Source: Chroococcidiopsidaceae cyanobacterium CP_BM_ER_R8_30 (GTDB lineage: Bacteria; Cyanobacteriota; Cyanobacteriia; Cyanobacteriales; Chroococcidiopsidaceae). From it: 36,675 bases of DNA. A program made the translations under genes and the position numbers. Positions 23,532 to 31,694 of the stretch are shown here, in pieces (position 1 is the stretch's first letter; each line of letters starts with the position of its first letter). The stretch covers positions 1 through 36,675 of the forward strand of contig JAFASY010000309.1 in the NCBI GenBank assembly GCA_019244235.1. Direction: 5' to 3'. Below the pieces are notes generated by a model. It searched no databases and had not been told where the DNA came from. It saw nothing but the letters and a program-made list of their open reading frames with translations.

Positions 23532-24158
23532 ATGTATGTACCGCCACTGCAGCCCATCAACAACTTTAACTCTTACGTTAGCGGCGATGTGGCGATTGAC
23601 CCCAGCGCGGTGATCGCACCAGGGGTGCTAATTCAAGCCAATCCAAATAGCCGGATTGTGATCGGTGCCGGAGTATGTATCGGTATGGGTACTATTTTAC
23701 ATGCCCATGAAGGTACGCTAGAGGTGGAGTCAGGAGTCACGCTAGGAGCTGGCGTTTTGGTGATTGGCAAGGGTAAGATTGGGGCAAATTCCTGTATTGG
23801 TCCCACAACAACGATGCTAGATCCGTCGATCGAGCCGGGGCAAGTGGTGGCAGCAGGTTCTCTGATTGGGGACAAAAGCCGTCGGATTGAAGAGACACCT
23901 GGGGAGATGAATGGTGTAGTCAGTCAGTCTGCCCCTAACCCATCTGCTAGTGGTGCTTCTTCTCAGTCAGCTACCACAAATTCGCTCCTCACTGAACAAA
24001 GCCTAGAGGCGGCCCCTAAAACATCTGGACCTACTAATACTAATACTAGAGTTTACGGGCAAGCTCACCTGGATCGGATGCTGTCAACCATGTTTCCCCA
24101 CCGTCAAATCTTAAACCGTCCACTCCAAGATGGTCAGTCTCCCTCTGACCAGACTTAA
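23532..24158 (+). CDS. ccmN: Carboxysome assembly protein CcmN
   Basis: The protein has 208 residues from the ATG at 23532 (MYVPPLQPINNFNSYVSGDV), chosen because AGAGG lies 8 bases upstream. The frame is open back to 23370, but that part overlaps ccmM. Residues 20-125 are a left-handed beta-helix of hexapeptide repeats (VIAPGVLIQA, CIGMGTILHA, TLGAGVLVIG). A Ser/Ala/Thr-rich linker follows, then a C-terminal encapsulation peptide, VYGQAHLDRMLSTMFPHR, that binds the shell facet. CcmN bridges CcmM and the CcmK shell. Confidence 0.93.
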   Translation: MYVPPLQPINNFNSYVSGDVAIDPSAVIAPGVLIQANPNSRIVIGAGVCIGMGTILHAHEGTLEVESGVTLGAGVLVIGKGKIGANSCIGPTTTMLDPSIEPGQVVAAGSLIGDKSRRIEETPGEMNGVVSQSAPNPSASGASSQSATTNSLLTEQSLEAAPKTSGPTNTNTRVYGQAHLDRMLSTMFPHRQILNRPLQDGQSPSDQT

Positions 24159-24194
24159 GCGTAAGCAACCAATGCATTTTAGTGGAGGTCTAAG

Positions 24195-24944
24195 ATGGAG
24201 GCAGCGATTTCGTACTCAGATAAAAAAGACAAGATTAGTGAAAGTGCCTTAGGCTTAGTTTCTACTGTTGGTTTCCCGGCAATTATTCGCACTGCTGACG
24301 CGATGTTAAAGGCGGCAGAAGTGACGCTAATCGGGTTTGAAAAGATTGGCAGCGGTCACTGTACTGCCGTTGTCCGAGGTCGAATTGCTGATATCCGTTT
24401 AGCTGTGGAGGTAGGGGCACAAGCTGCCTCTGAAGAGTCTGAGCAACCAGTTTCAACCCTAGTGATTGCACGACCACTACCTAATCTGGAAGCTGTGCTG
24501 CCAATTGGCAGCCGCATTTATGAACTAGCTAGAGCCAACCGTCAACGCCGGATCAGCAATGAAGCTATTGGTCTATTGGAAACAAGGGGGTTTCCTGCCA
24601 TGGTGGGAGCGGCTGATGCGATGCTGAAAGCTGCGGAAGTCCAGCTTGCTTCTTATGAAAAGATTGGAGCGGGTTTATGTACTGCGATTATCCGGGGAGC
24701 TGTAGCAGATGTTGTTGTAGCGCTAGAGGTAGGTGTGCAGGAAGCGGTACGGATTGGTGAGTTACATGCCATAGCAGTTATTCCCCGACCGTTAGATGAC
24801 CTAGAGCATAGCCTGCCCGTTGCTAGTTGCTTGCTAGAAGAGCAGCCTAAACCCTTGAAATTACCAGTAACAATCAAGGAAGAAGCATCAGAGTTGGTCA
24901 TGCTGCCAGATTTGGCAAAATTACCAGCTCAGTTTAAAAGCTAA
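24195..24944 (+). CDS. ccmO: Carboxysome tandem BMC-domain shell protein CcmO
   Basis: The protein has 249 residues with two BMC domains. The first runs about residues 18-105 (ALGLVSTVGFPAIIRTAD, FEKIGSG) and the second about residues 117-205 (EAIGLLETRGFPAMVGAAD, YEKIGAG). A polar C-terminal tail follows. Two fused BMC domains make a trimer that mimics a hexamer and probably lines shell edges; loss of CcmO in other species abolishes carboxysomes. GGAGGT lies 6 bases before the ATG. It is the last gene of the ccm operon, 36 bases after ccmN, and converges on rpsU with a 17-base gap. Confidence 0.95.
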   Translation: MEAAISYSDKKDKISESALGLVSTVGFPAIIRTADAMLKAAEVTLIGFEKIGSGHCTAVVRGRIADIRLAVEVGAQAASEESEQPVSTLVIARPLPNLEAVLPIGSRIYELARANRQRRISNEAIGLLETRGFPAMVGAADAMLKAAEVQLASYEKIGAGLCTAIIRGAVADVVVALEVGVQEAVRIGELHAIAVIPRPLDDLEHSLPVASCLLEEQPKPLKLPVTIKEEASELVMLPDLAKLPAQFKS

Positions 24945-24961
24945 CTAAGCCCAACTCCTAA

Positions 24962-25147
24962 CTATGCGTTGCGGGAATACCTTTTTCGCCTTCTCGCAAT
25001 GGCTTTACGCTTGCGCTTCTCAATTGGTGTCTCGAAGTGACGCTTACGTTTGATGTCTGGAAAGATCCCAGCCTTGGAAACTTGCCGCTTAAATCGGCGT
25101 AGCGCTGACTCAATCCCTTCATTTTCGCCTATAACCACTTGGGTCAT
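24962..25147 (-). CDS. rpsU: 30S ribosomal protein S21
   Basis: The protein has 61 residues from the ATG at 25147 ([22 protein letters not shown]), supported by AGGAGG about 7 bases upstream. The frame is open to 25216, but that extension is not S21-like. The basic tail [18 protein letters not shown] is typical. S21 sits on the small subunit near the platform and the 3' end of 16S rRNA. It follows the RRM protein gene by 150 bases on the same strand. The same rbp-rpsU pairing is known in Anabaena, where both genes respond to cold. Confidence 0.95.
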   Translation of the reverse strand: MTQVVIGENEGIESALRRFKRQVSKAGIFPDIKRKRHFETPIEKRKRKAIARRRKRYSRNA

Positions 25148-25297
25148 CCTGTATCCTCCTATTGCGTCATATCCACAAGAACCCTCGCTTCTGCGGGAAG
25201 ACTTTCCCCCTCCCACACTCTATAACGAAGGTATTTTTACAAGCAGTTGTGGAGCAAACTTGTAAAAGCCTACTCCTCGCTTTCTCGATCGCGTCAT

Positions 25298-25606
25298 TTA
25301 GTAGCGTCGAGAGTATCCCCGTTCATTATTGCCCCAGTTACCGCCTCCACCAGGGCGTCTTTCCTCACGTGGCTTCGCTTTATTGACTTTTAGCGCTCGC
25401 CCCATCCACTCAGCACCGTCTAACGCCTCTATAGCAGCTGTTTCTGCCGCTTCTGTTTCCATTTCTACAAAACCAAAGCCGCGTGGGCGTCCGGTTTCAC
25501 GGTCAGTTGGGAGCTGAACCCGCTTGACAGTTCCGTATTCAGCAAAGACACTACTGAGGTCCTCTTGAGTGACTTGAAAGGACAAGTTGCCTACATAGAT
25601 TGACAT
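25298..25606 (-). CDS. RRM RNA-binding protein, cyanobacterial Rbp family
   Basis: The protein has 102 residues from the ATG at 25606, with GGAGAG 6 bases upstream. One RNA recognition motif fills residues 1-82: RNP2 is I-Y-V-G-N-L and RNP1 is R-G-F-G-F-V-E-M. A short Gly/Arg/Asn-rich tail (RRPGGGGNWGNNERGYSRRY) follows, as in the cold-induced RbpA class. Rbp proteins bind U-rich mRNA and help locate some mRNAs near membranes. A roughly 90-base leader before the ATG contains CTCTCCGGATCGG and could be the long leader seen in cold-regulated rbp genes. It lies next to rpsU. Confidence 0.93.
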   Translation of the reverse strand: MSIYVGNLSFQVTQEDLSSVFAEYGTVKRVQLPTDRETGRPRGFGFVEMETEAAETAAIEALDGAEWMGRALKVNKAKPREERRPGGGGNWGNNERGYSRRY

Positions 25607-25721
25607 GAAATCTCTCCAGAATCTGATGGTGTAGAGATGCCGATCCGGAGAGGCGCCTGAGACGAACACTACCGGCAAACGTACTTCTCAGTCGATACTT
25701 TAGCACAAGATTCGTTGATTT

Positions 25722-25786
25722 AGGGAGTAGGGAAGGCAGTCTTCCTGCTCACCCCATTCTCTCTACTCCCTTCTCCCCTACTCCCT
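25722..25786. repeat. 11-bp inverted repeat of GGGAGTAGGG type
   Basis: AGGGAGTAGGG (25722-25732) and CCCTACTCCCT (25776-25786) are perfect complements around 43 bases. Another CTACTCCCT copy lies inside the loop. Purine-rich GGGAGTAGGG blocks recur in intergenic DNA of many cyanobacteria, so this is probably a mobile or expanding interspersed element. Confidence 0.6.
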
Positions 25787-25793
25787 TACGGGC

Positions 25794-25831
25794 AAAAAAA
25801 AGGGGTTAACCCCGATTGACTTGGTTAACCC
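25794..25831 (-). terminator. Strong intrinsic terminator downstream of ycf35
   Basis: On the minus strand GGGTTAACC and, 9 bases later, GGGGTTAACCCC are followed by TTTTTTTT. The arms GGGTTAACC and GGTTAACCC pair, and the second is itself a self-complementary block. The T-run and its position just after the ycf35 stop make this the clearest terminator in the window. It ends the RHH-ycf46-ycf35 gene group. Confidence 0.8.
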
Positions 25832-25856
25832 GCGAGCTCAGGAACGCGCAGAGGAC

Positions 25857-26210
25857 TTACTTCTGTAACACCAATTTGACATTGGCATTTTGTAGACCAC
25901 GCTGCTTGACTTCAGCCAATGTCTTGTTGACAGCGTACTTTTGGTTAATTGAATTGATCAGCTCAGTCTGGTTATGCTTCTTGGCAACACCCCAGAGATC
26001 GGCAATCAGGTCAAAAGAACCATCGCTGTTGCGAGACCAACCCAAATCGTATTCGCCTTCCAAAACTGCGACGAGGTCGGCACGAACACGCTGACCATTG
26101 TAACCACGGACATCAGCTTCCGACTTCACAGAAATGCCTAGGTCCCGCAGAGAAGCCTTGAGGATCTCAGCATCGGTGATCTTGGTGCGCAGGGTGCTAA
26201 AATGAGACAT
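25857..26210 (-). CDS. ycf35: DUF1257 / Ycf35 protein
   Basis: The protein has 117 residues. MSHFSTLRTKITDAEILKASL is the diagnostic start of Ycf35, and DLGWSRNSDGSFDLIADLWGV is the second conserved block. Ycf35 is found in cyanobacteria and in plastid genomes of red and related algae; no molecular function is proven. AGGAGG lies 7 bases before the ATG. It is the third minus-strand gene after the RHH protein and ycf46. A 7-bp hairpin lies in the 154-base gap behind ycf46, so it may have its own expression level or promoter. Confidence 0.9.
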   Translation of the reverse strand: MSHFSTLRTKITDAEILKASLRDLGISVKSEADVRGYNGQRVRADLVAVLEGEYDLGWSRNSDGSFDLIADLWGVAKKHNQTELINSINQKYAVNKTLAEVKQRGLQNANVKLVLQK

Positions 26211-26315
26211 TTGAGTTTCCTCCTAAGGGAAGTTTGAGATAAACAACAACAGTTGACTTGGATAGAACCGCGCTGGTTACGTTATTTCATAGCTGACGCG
26301 GCTGTTTTATCGACT

Positions 26316-26335
26316 GCTAGCATCGTGTTGCTAGC
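26316..26335 (-). repeat. Intercistronic hairpin between ycf46 and ycf35
   Basis: GCTAGCA (26316-26322) and TGCTAGC (26329-26335) form a perfect 7-bp stem with a 6-base loop. No T-run follows on the minus strand. It could stall RNase or partially terminate transcription between the two genes. Confidence 0.5.
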
Positions 26336-26364
26336 CTTTCCCCCTGTGGTAGCAGGAGAAAGCT

Positions 26365-27882
26365 TTAGAACTCCATCCGCTGGTACTCAGCGACAGAGGA
26401 TGCTGCTGGACGCGCACGCTGCCTAGCCCAGTCTCTCAAGGCTGTCACCTGCTCTGTCATTGTCCGCGACAGAGGCAGCGTTGCTCTCATAGCAGCAATA
26501 ATATCTAGTTGGGTAAATTCTCGATCCTGAGCAAACGCTTCGTACATAGCGGCAACCAGCGCCTGCTCAATTTCTGCCCCTGAAAAGCCTTCGGCAACTT
26601 TAGCTAATTGCTCAAGATCGAACCGAGAAACCTCTCGCTTGCGCTTTTGAAGATGGATATTGAAGATTTCTTTGCGCTCTTCCGCATTTGGTAGATCGAC
26701 AAAGAAGAGTTCATCAAACCGACCTTTGCGCAAAAATTCACCTGGTAAGCGTTCAACTCTGTTGGCAGTCGCCATGACGAAAACTGGAGATGTTTTCTCC
26801 TGCATCCAGGTGAGGAAGGAACCAAAGATTCGACTAGATGTACCGCCGTCTGAGTCAGCAGAACCCGTGCTGCCAGCAAAGGCTTTATCCAGTTCATCAA
26901 TGAAAAGAATTGCCGGAGAAATTGACTCTGCTGTTTTTAGGGCGTTGCGTAGATTTGCCTCTGAGCGTCCCACCATGGACCCATCGTAAACCCGACCCAT
27001 GTCTAACCGCAGCAGTGGTAAACCCCAAAGCCGAGAAGTGGTTTTGGCAATCAAAGATTTGCCGCATCCGGGCACTCCTAGAATCAGCATTCCCTTAGGT
27101 TGGGGCAAACCATACTCTCTTGCCCGCTCAGTAAATGCATTAGAGCGCTGCTTCAGCCACCGCTTGAGTTCATCTAAACCGCCAACAGCATCAATTGTCT
27201 CATCCTCTTCGATATACTCTAAAATGCCGTTGCGCCGAATCAACTGCTTTTTCTCGGAAAGGACAATATCGACTTCTGTCTCCGTCAAGCGCCCTGTCGT
27301 GACCTGAGCTTTGCGGTATACCTTCTCTGCTTCATCACGAGTTAGACCCAGCGCCGCTTTCAGCAGCTTTTCTCGCCCTTCAGTCGTAATGCGACGGCCA
27401 CGGTTCTGCTCTATCTGCCGAGACAAAACTTGATTCAGCTCGTTCAGATCGGGGAGGGCAAAGTCTAGAACGACAGCCTCTTTCTCTAACTCAATTGGCA
27501 CCTGCTGGACTGGCGACATCAGAATGATGGTTTTTTGTGTGCCCTTGAAGCCAGCGATCGCATCTCTCAACCAACGAGTTGTTGCTGGCGAGTCGATAAA
27601 TGGATGCAGATCTTTAAGAAGATAAATCCCTGGCTCCCGCTGCCGAATGATCCACTCAATTGAAGCCTCAGGCGATACTGTATTGTGCTGAGTCACATTG
27701 CGAGGTTGACCGTACTCAACTATGCCGTGGGTCACCGTCCAAACGAAGATGCGGCGCTGGGGTCTTAACTGCGTTACCGCTGTTGCAATTGCCTGCTCAG
27801 CCCGTTCTTCCTCGGAGGTCACAAGGTAGATTAAGGGGTATTGAGCTTGAATTAGAACACTTAGCTCTTCTTTCATTTCCAT
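26365..27882 (-). CDS. ycf46: AAA+ ATPase, Ycf46 family
   Basis: The protein has 505 residues from the ATG at 27882 (MEMKEELSVLIQAQYPLIYLV); a longer frame to 28023 would overlap the preceding gene. The N-terminal half is a degenerate ATPase-like domain. The C-terminal half is a full AAA+ module: Walker A GVPGCGKS near residue 265, Walker B AILFIDELDKAF near residue 323, TANRVERLPGEFLRKGRFD with the arginine finger near residue 383, and sensor 2 GFSGAEIEQAL near residue 430. Ycf46 in Synechocystis (Slr0374) has been linked to inorganic carbon use and stress. Substrate and partners are unknown. Linkage to the ccm cluster here is suggestive only. Confidence 0.88.
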   Translation of the reverse strand: MEMKEELSVLIQAQYPLIYLVTSEEERAEQAIATAVTQLRPQRRIFVWTVTHGIVEYGQPRNVTQHNTVSPEASIEWIIRQREPGIYLLKDLHPFIDSPATTRWLRDAIAGFKGTQKTIILMSPVQQVPIELEKEAVVLDFALPDLNELNQVLSRQIEQNRGRRITTEGREKLLKAALGLTRDEAEKVYRKAQVTTGRLTETEVDIVLSEKKQLIRRNGILEYIEEDETIDAVGGLDELKRWLKQRSNAFTERAREYGLPQPKGMLILGVPGCGKSLIAKTTSRLWGLPLLRLDMGRVYDGSMVGRSEANLRNALKTAESISPAILFIDELDKAFAGSTGSADSDGGTSSRIFGSFLTWMQEKTSPVFVMATANRVERLPGEFLRKGRFDELFFVDLPNAEERKEIFNIHLQKRKREVSRFDLEQLAKVAEGFSGAEIEQALVAAMYEAFAQDREFTQLDIIAAMRATLPLSRTMTEQVTALRDWARQRARPAASSVAEYQRMEF

Positions 27883-27946
27883 CGACCTACTTTGGACCGA
27901 ATAGACACTTCGACAGACACCGCTTCTGGTTGACCCAAAACTATTC

Positions 27947-28285
27947 CTAGCAGGGAACCAACTCTTCCTCACCCTCCGGCTTTGTCTCCCGCACCTGATC
28001 GATAGGTAACTTTTCTTCAGCAATCACACCCGGCTGGCTGCTGAGAGAAACCATTTCCCCATCTCTCAATACCACTGGAGTTGCACACTCTGGACAACCG
28101 TAAACTCGATGATTTCTGCCATTAGATGCTTCTAACTCGTCAACCACTTCTGGATGATCCAGGTAGAAGACAATAGCCCGTGCAGCAAGTTCTGACATTG
28201 GCTCTGAGTCAATTGCGGCTCGAATCTTGAGTTGACGATGCAGTTCTGGTGACAGATACAAAGTAACTTTTTGCTTAGCTTGCAT
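27947..28285 (-). CDS. Ribbon-helix-helix protein with a C-x2-C tail
   Basis: The protein has 112 residues. MQAKQKVTLYLSPELHRQLKIRAAIDSEPMSELAARAIVFYL is a ribbon-helix-helix (CopG/Arc-like) DNA-binding domain, residues 1-43. VYGCPECATPVVLRDGEMV then gives Cys64 and Cys67, like half of a zinc ribbon, and the last residue is Cys112. One C-x2-C pair cannot complete a zinc site alone, so a dimer may share one metal. It lies 64 bases before ycf46 on the same strand and resembles the first gene of the stress-responsive slr0373-slr0374 group of Synechocystis. It may regulate its own operon. Confidence 0.8.
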   Translation of the reverse strand: MQAKQKVTLYLSPELHRQLKIRAAIDSEPMSELAARAIVFYLDHPEVVDELEASNGRNHRVYGCPECATPVVLRDGEMVSLSSQPGVIAEEKLPIDQVRETKPEGEEELVPC

Positions 28286-28302
28286 AACTCTTCAGTCGCT
28301 TA

Positions 28303-28322
28303 CCCGGGTATGTATATTACAT
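28303..28322. promoter_or_regulatory. Paired palindromes in front of the RHH gene
   Basis: ACCCGGGT (28303-28310) is a perfect palindrome, and TGTA-tat-TACA (28312-28322) lies one base away. They sit 18 to 37 bases upstream of the RHH start codon, where an autoregulatory operator would be expected. Which protein binds is not known. Confidence 0.35.
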
Positions 28323-28451
28323 TATCGGCTCCCCCCTTTGCTGTCAAGCCAGTAAAACACTTTGACAGCAATATCGTTACATTTATTTATATCTCCTCCC
28401 TCCCAGCTCCCCCAGCCCCCTCTGCTCCCCCTACACCCCCCACCCTACAAC

Positions 28452-28492
28452 GCCAGTTCGCTCAACGGAGGGAACCTCCGCACGCGACTGGC
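28452..28492. repeat. Interspersed hairpin repeat (GCCAGT...ACTGGC type)
   Basis: GCCAGT-t-CGC pairs with GCG-a-CTGGC, and inside it CGGAGG-gaa-CCTCCG forms a second stem. This composite hairpin resembles a repeat family widespread in intergenic DNA of filamentous and Chroococcidiopsis-like cyanobacteria. It follows a C-rich tract (28391-28446) in the 281-base gap between the RHH gene and sqdB. Confidence 0.65.
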
Positions 28493-28554
28493 TCCCCCAC
28501 ATCCTCTTCATAAGTGACACAAACCTGATAGATTTAGCGATTATCAGCAAGTAA

Positions 28555-29718
<1,164 letters not shown>

Positions 29719-29734
29719 GCACTTTAATTCCTCT

Positions 29735-30877
29735 ATGCGGATAGCTGTTTTCACCGAAACTTTCTTGCCCAAGGTAGATGGCATCGTCACACGATTGCGC
29801 CATACCATCGACCATCTGCAACGTAGTGGAGATCAAGTCCTGGTTTTTGCTCCTGATGGCGGCCTTACTGAGTACAAGGGGGCACAGGTGTACGGGGTAT
29901 CTGGTTTTCCACTACCCCTGTACCCAGAGTTAAAGCTGGCACTGCCCAGACCAGCCATTGGTTATGCTTTAGAAGAATTTCGACCAGACCTAATTCATGT
30001 CGTTAATCCAGCAGTTTTAGGATTGGCGGGGATATTCTATAGCAAGGTGATGCAAATTCCCCTCATCGCCTCCTACCATACCCATCTACCCCAGTATCTA
30101 CAGCACTACGGTTTGGGAATGCTAGAAGGAGTGTTATGGGAATTGCTCAAAGCTGGTCACAATCAAGCGCGTTTGAACCTATGTACCTCCAGCGCGATGG
30201 TACAGGAACTTAGCGCCCACGGTATTGAACGGGTAGATTTGTGGCAGCGGGGGGTAGATACGGAGCTGTTTCATCCAGAAAGAGCGAGTTGGGAGATGCG
30301 CTCGCATCTCTCCCAGCAGCACCCAGACAGTCCCCTACTACTCTATGTTGGTCGCCTATCAGCCGAAAAAGAAATTGAGCGGATCAAACCCATACTAGAA
30401 GCTATCCCTAATGCACGTTTAGCTTTAGTAGGAGATGGTCCCCATCGTTTAGCATTGGAAAAGTACTTTGAAAAGACACCAACGTACTTTGTCGGATACT
30501 TAGCTGGTCAAGAGTTAGCCTCCGCCTTTGCTTCAGCTGATGCGTTTATCTTTCCTTCCCGGACAGAGACATTGGGATTAGTGCTTCTAGAAGCGATGGC
30601 AGCGGGCTGTCCCGTCGTTGCCTGTCGTTCGGGAGGGATTACTGACATTGTGACTGATGGTGTTAACGGCTATCTGTTTGATCCCAATCTAGGGGACCGA
30701 GGGGCAATTACAGCAACTCAACGTCTGCTAGAGCAGCGAGAAGAAAGAGAAATCATCCGCCAAAATGCTCGTAAAGAGGCAGAACGCTGGGGATGGGCAG
30801 CTTGCACGCGGCAGCTACAGCGTTACTATATGACGGTTAGCCGTCCTCATGAACAGGGTGTGGGGTCTGGGGTATAG
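29735..30877 (+). CDS. sqdX: Sulfoquinovosyl diacylglycerol synthase (GT4 glycosyltransferase)
   Basis: The protein has 380 residues from the ATG at 29735 (MRIAVFTETFLPKVDGIVTRLRH); the frame extends upstream into sqdB. The N-terminal Rossmann domain includes F-L-P-K-V-D-G and YHTHLPQYLQHYG. The C-terminal domain has LLYVGRLSAEKEIE, ALVGDGP, the E-x7-E motif in FPSRTETLGLVLLEAM, and GGITDIVTDGVNG. It transfers sulfoquinovose from the UDP sugar to diacylglycerol at the membrane, giving SQDG for thylakoids. The last residues (QGVGSGV) are coded by a G-rich heptamer repeat and are probably dispensable. Confidence 0.95.
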   Translation: MRIAVFTETFLPKVDGIVTRLRHTIDHLQRSGDQVLVFAPDGGLTEYKGAQVYGVSGFPLPLYPELKLALPRPAIGYALEEFRPDLIHVVNPAVLGLAGIFYSKVMQIPLIASYHTHLPQYLQHYGLGMLEGVLWELLKAGHNQARLNLCTSSAMVQELSAHGIERVDLWQRGVDTELFHPERASWEMRSHLSQQHPDSPLLLYVGRLSAEKEIERIKPILEAIPNARLALVGDGPHRLALEKYFEKTPTYFVGYLAGQELASAFASADAFIFPSRTETLGLVLLEAMAAGCPVVACRSGGITDIVTDGVNGYLFDPNLGDRGAITATQRLLEQREEREIIRQNARKEAERWGWAACTRQLQRYYMTVSRPHEQGVGSGV

Positions 30878-30883
30878 GGTGTA
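30856..30883 (+). repeat. Degenerate GGGTGTG heptamer repeat at the sqdX end
   Basis: GGGTGTGGGGTCTGGGGTATAGGGTGTAG is here in four imperfect heptamer units and includes the sqdX stop codon (30875-30877). It is the reverse complement family of the CCCCACA array at 36416. Confidence 0.6.
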
Positions 30884-30911
30884 GTTGTCATAAAAAACTT
30901 GAGCGAAAGCC

Positions 30912-31574
30912 ATGTTAAAAAAGACCATTGGGCTCGAAAACCAGCTTTACGATTATCTTTTATCTGCTTCACTGCGGGAGCCAGATGTGCTGAAGCAACT
31001 GCGCCAAGCAACTGCCAGCCATCCTAGGGCGCTCATGCAGATTGCCCCGGAACAGGGGCAGTTCATGGCACTGCTGATCCAAATGCTGAGGGCAACGAAA
31101 ACCTTGGAAATTGGGGTGTTCACTGGCTACAGTTCTCTAGCTGTCGCACTGGCACTTCCCCCTAATGGCAAGATTGTGGCTTGTGATGTCAGTGAGGAAT
31201 TTACCGCAATTGCTCGTCGATATTGGCAAAGGGCTGGGGTAGCAGACAAGATTGATTTACGATTAGCACCTGCGCTTGTTACCTTAGATCAACTCTTAGC
31301 CACTGGGCAGGCAGAAACTTTTGATTTTGCCTTCATTGATGCTGATAAGCAGAACTACGATAGCTACTATGAGCGATCGCTCCAACTCGTACGTCCTGGA
31401 GGGTTGATTGCGATAGATAATGTGTTGTGGTCAGGGAGAGTTGCTGATCCCCAGGATCGAGACAAAATCACTCTTACTATCCGGGCTTTAAACGATAAGT
31501 TGCTCCATGATGAACGGGTGAGCTTGAGCCTTGTTCCGATTGGAGATGGGTTGACTTTGGCGCTTAAACGTTGA
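30912..31574 (+). CDS. Class I SAM-dependent O-methyltransferase (CCoAOMT-like)
   Basis: The protein has 220 residues. TLEIGVFTGYSSLAVALALP near residue 64 is the SAM-binding loop, VACDVSEEF binds the ribose, and FIDADKQNYDSYYE near residue 138 together with IAIDNVLWSG near residue 168 supplies the metal-binding Asp/Asn residues of caffeoyl-CoA-type methyltransferases. The related Synechocystis enzyme methylates catechol-like phenolics with magnesium. The natural substrate here is unknown. It lies 34 bases after sqdX on the same strand, and read-through from the sulfolipid operon is possible. It converges on the ABC exporter across 120 bases containing a GCG/CGC-rich repeat near 31590-31615. 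Confidence 0.9.
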   Translation: MLKKTIGLENQLYDYLLSASLREPDVLKQLRQATASHPRALMQIAPEQGQFMALLIQMLRATKTLEIGVFTGYSSLAVALALPPNGKIVACDVSEEFTAIARRYWQRAGVADKIDLRLAPALVTLDQLLATGQAETFDFAFIDADKQNYDSYYERSLQLVRPGGLIAIDNVLWSGRVADPQDRDKITLTIRALNDKLLHDERVSLSLVPIGDGLTLALKR

Positions 31575-31694
31575 TATCGAACCGCCCCAGCACAAGCGTT
31601 GCGCGAAGCCGTTAGACGCCAAGGTTGCCAAGAAGGGAAGGAGTGCTGTCTATCGTTTGTAGTAGGTTGCTATGAACTATGCGCAGTGAATGAG

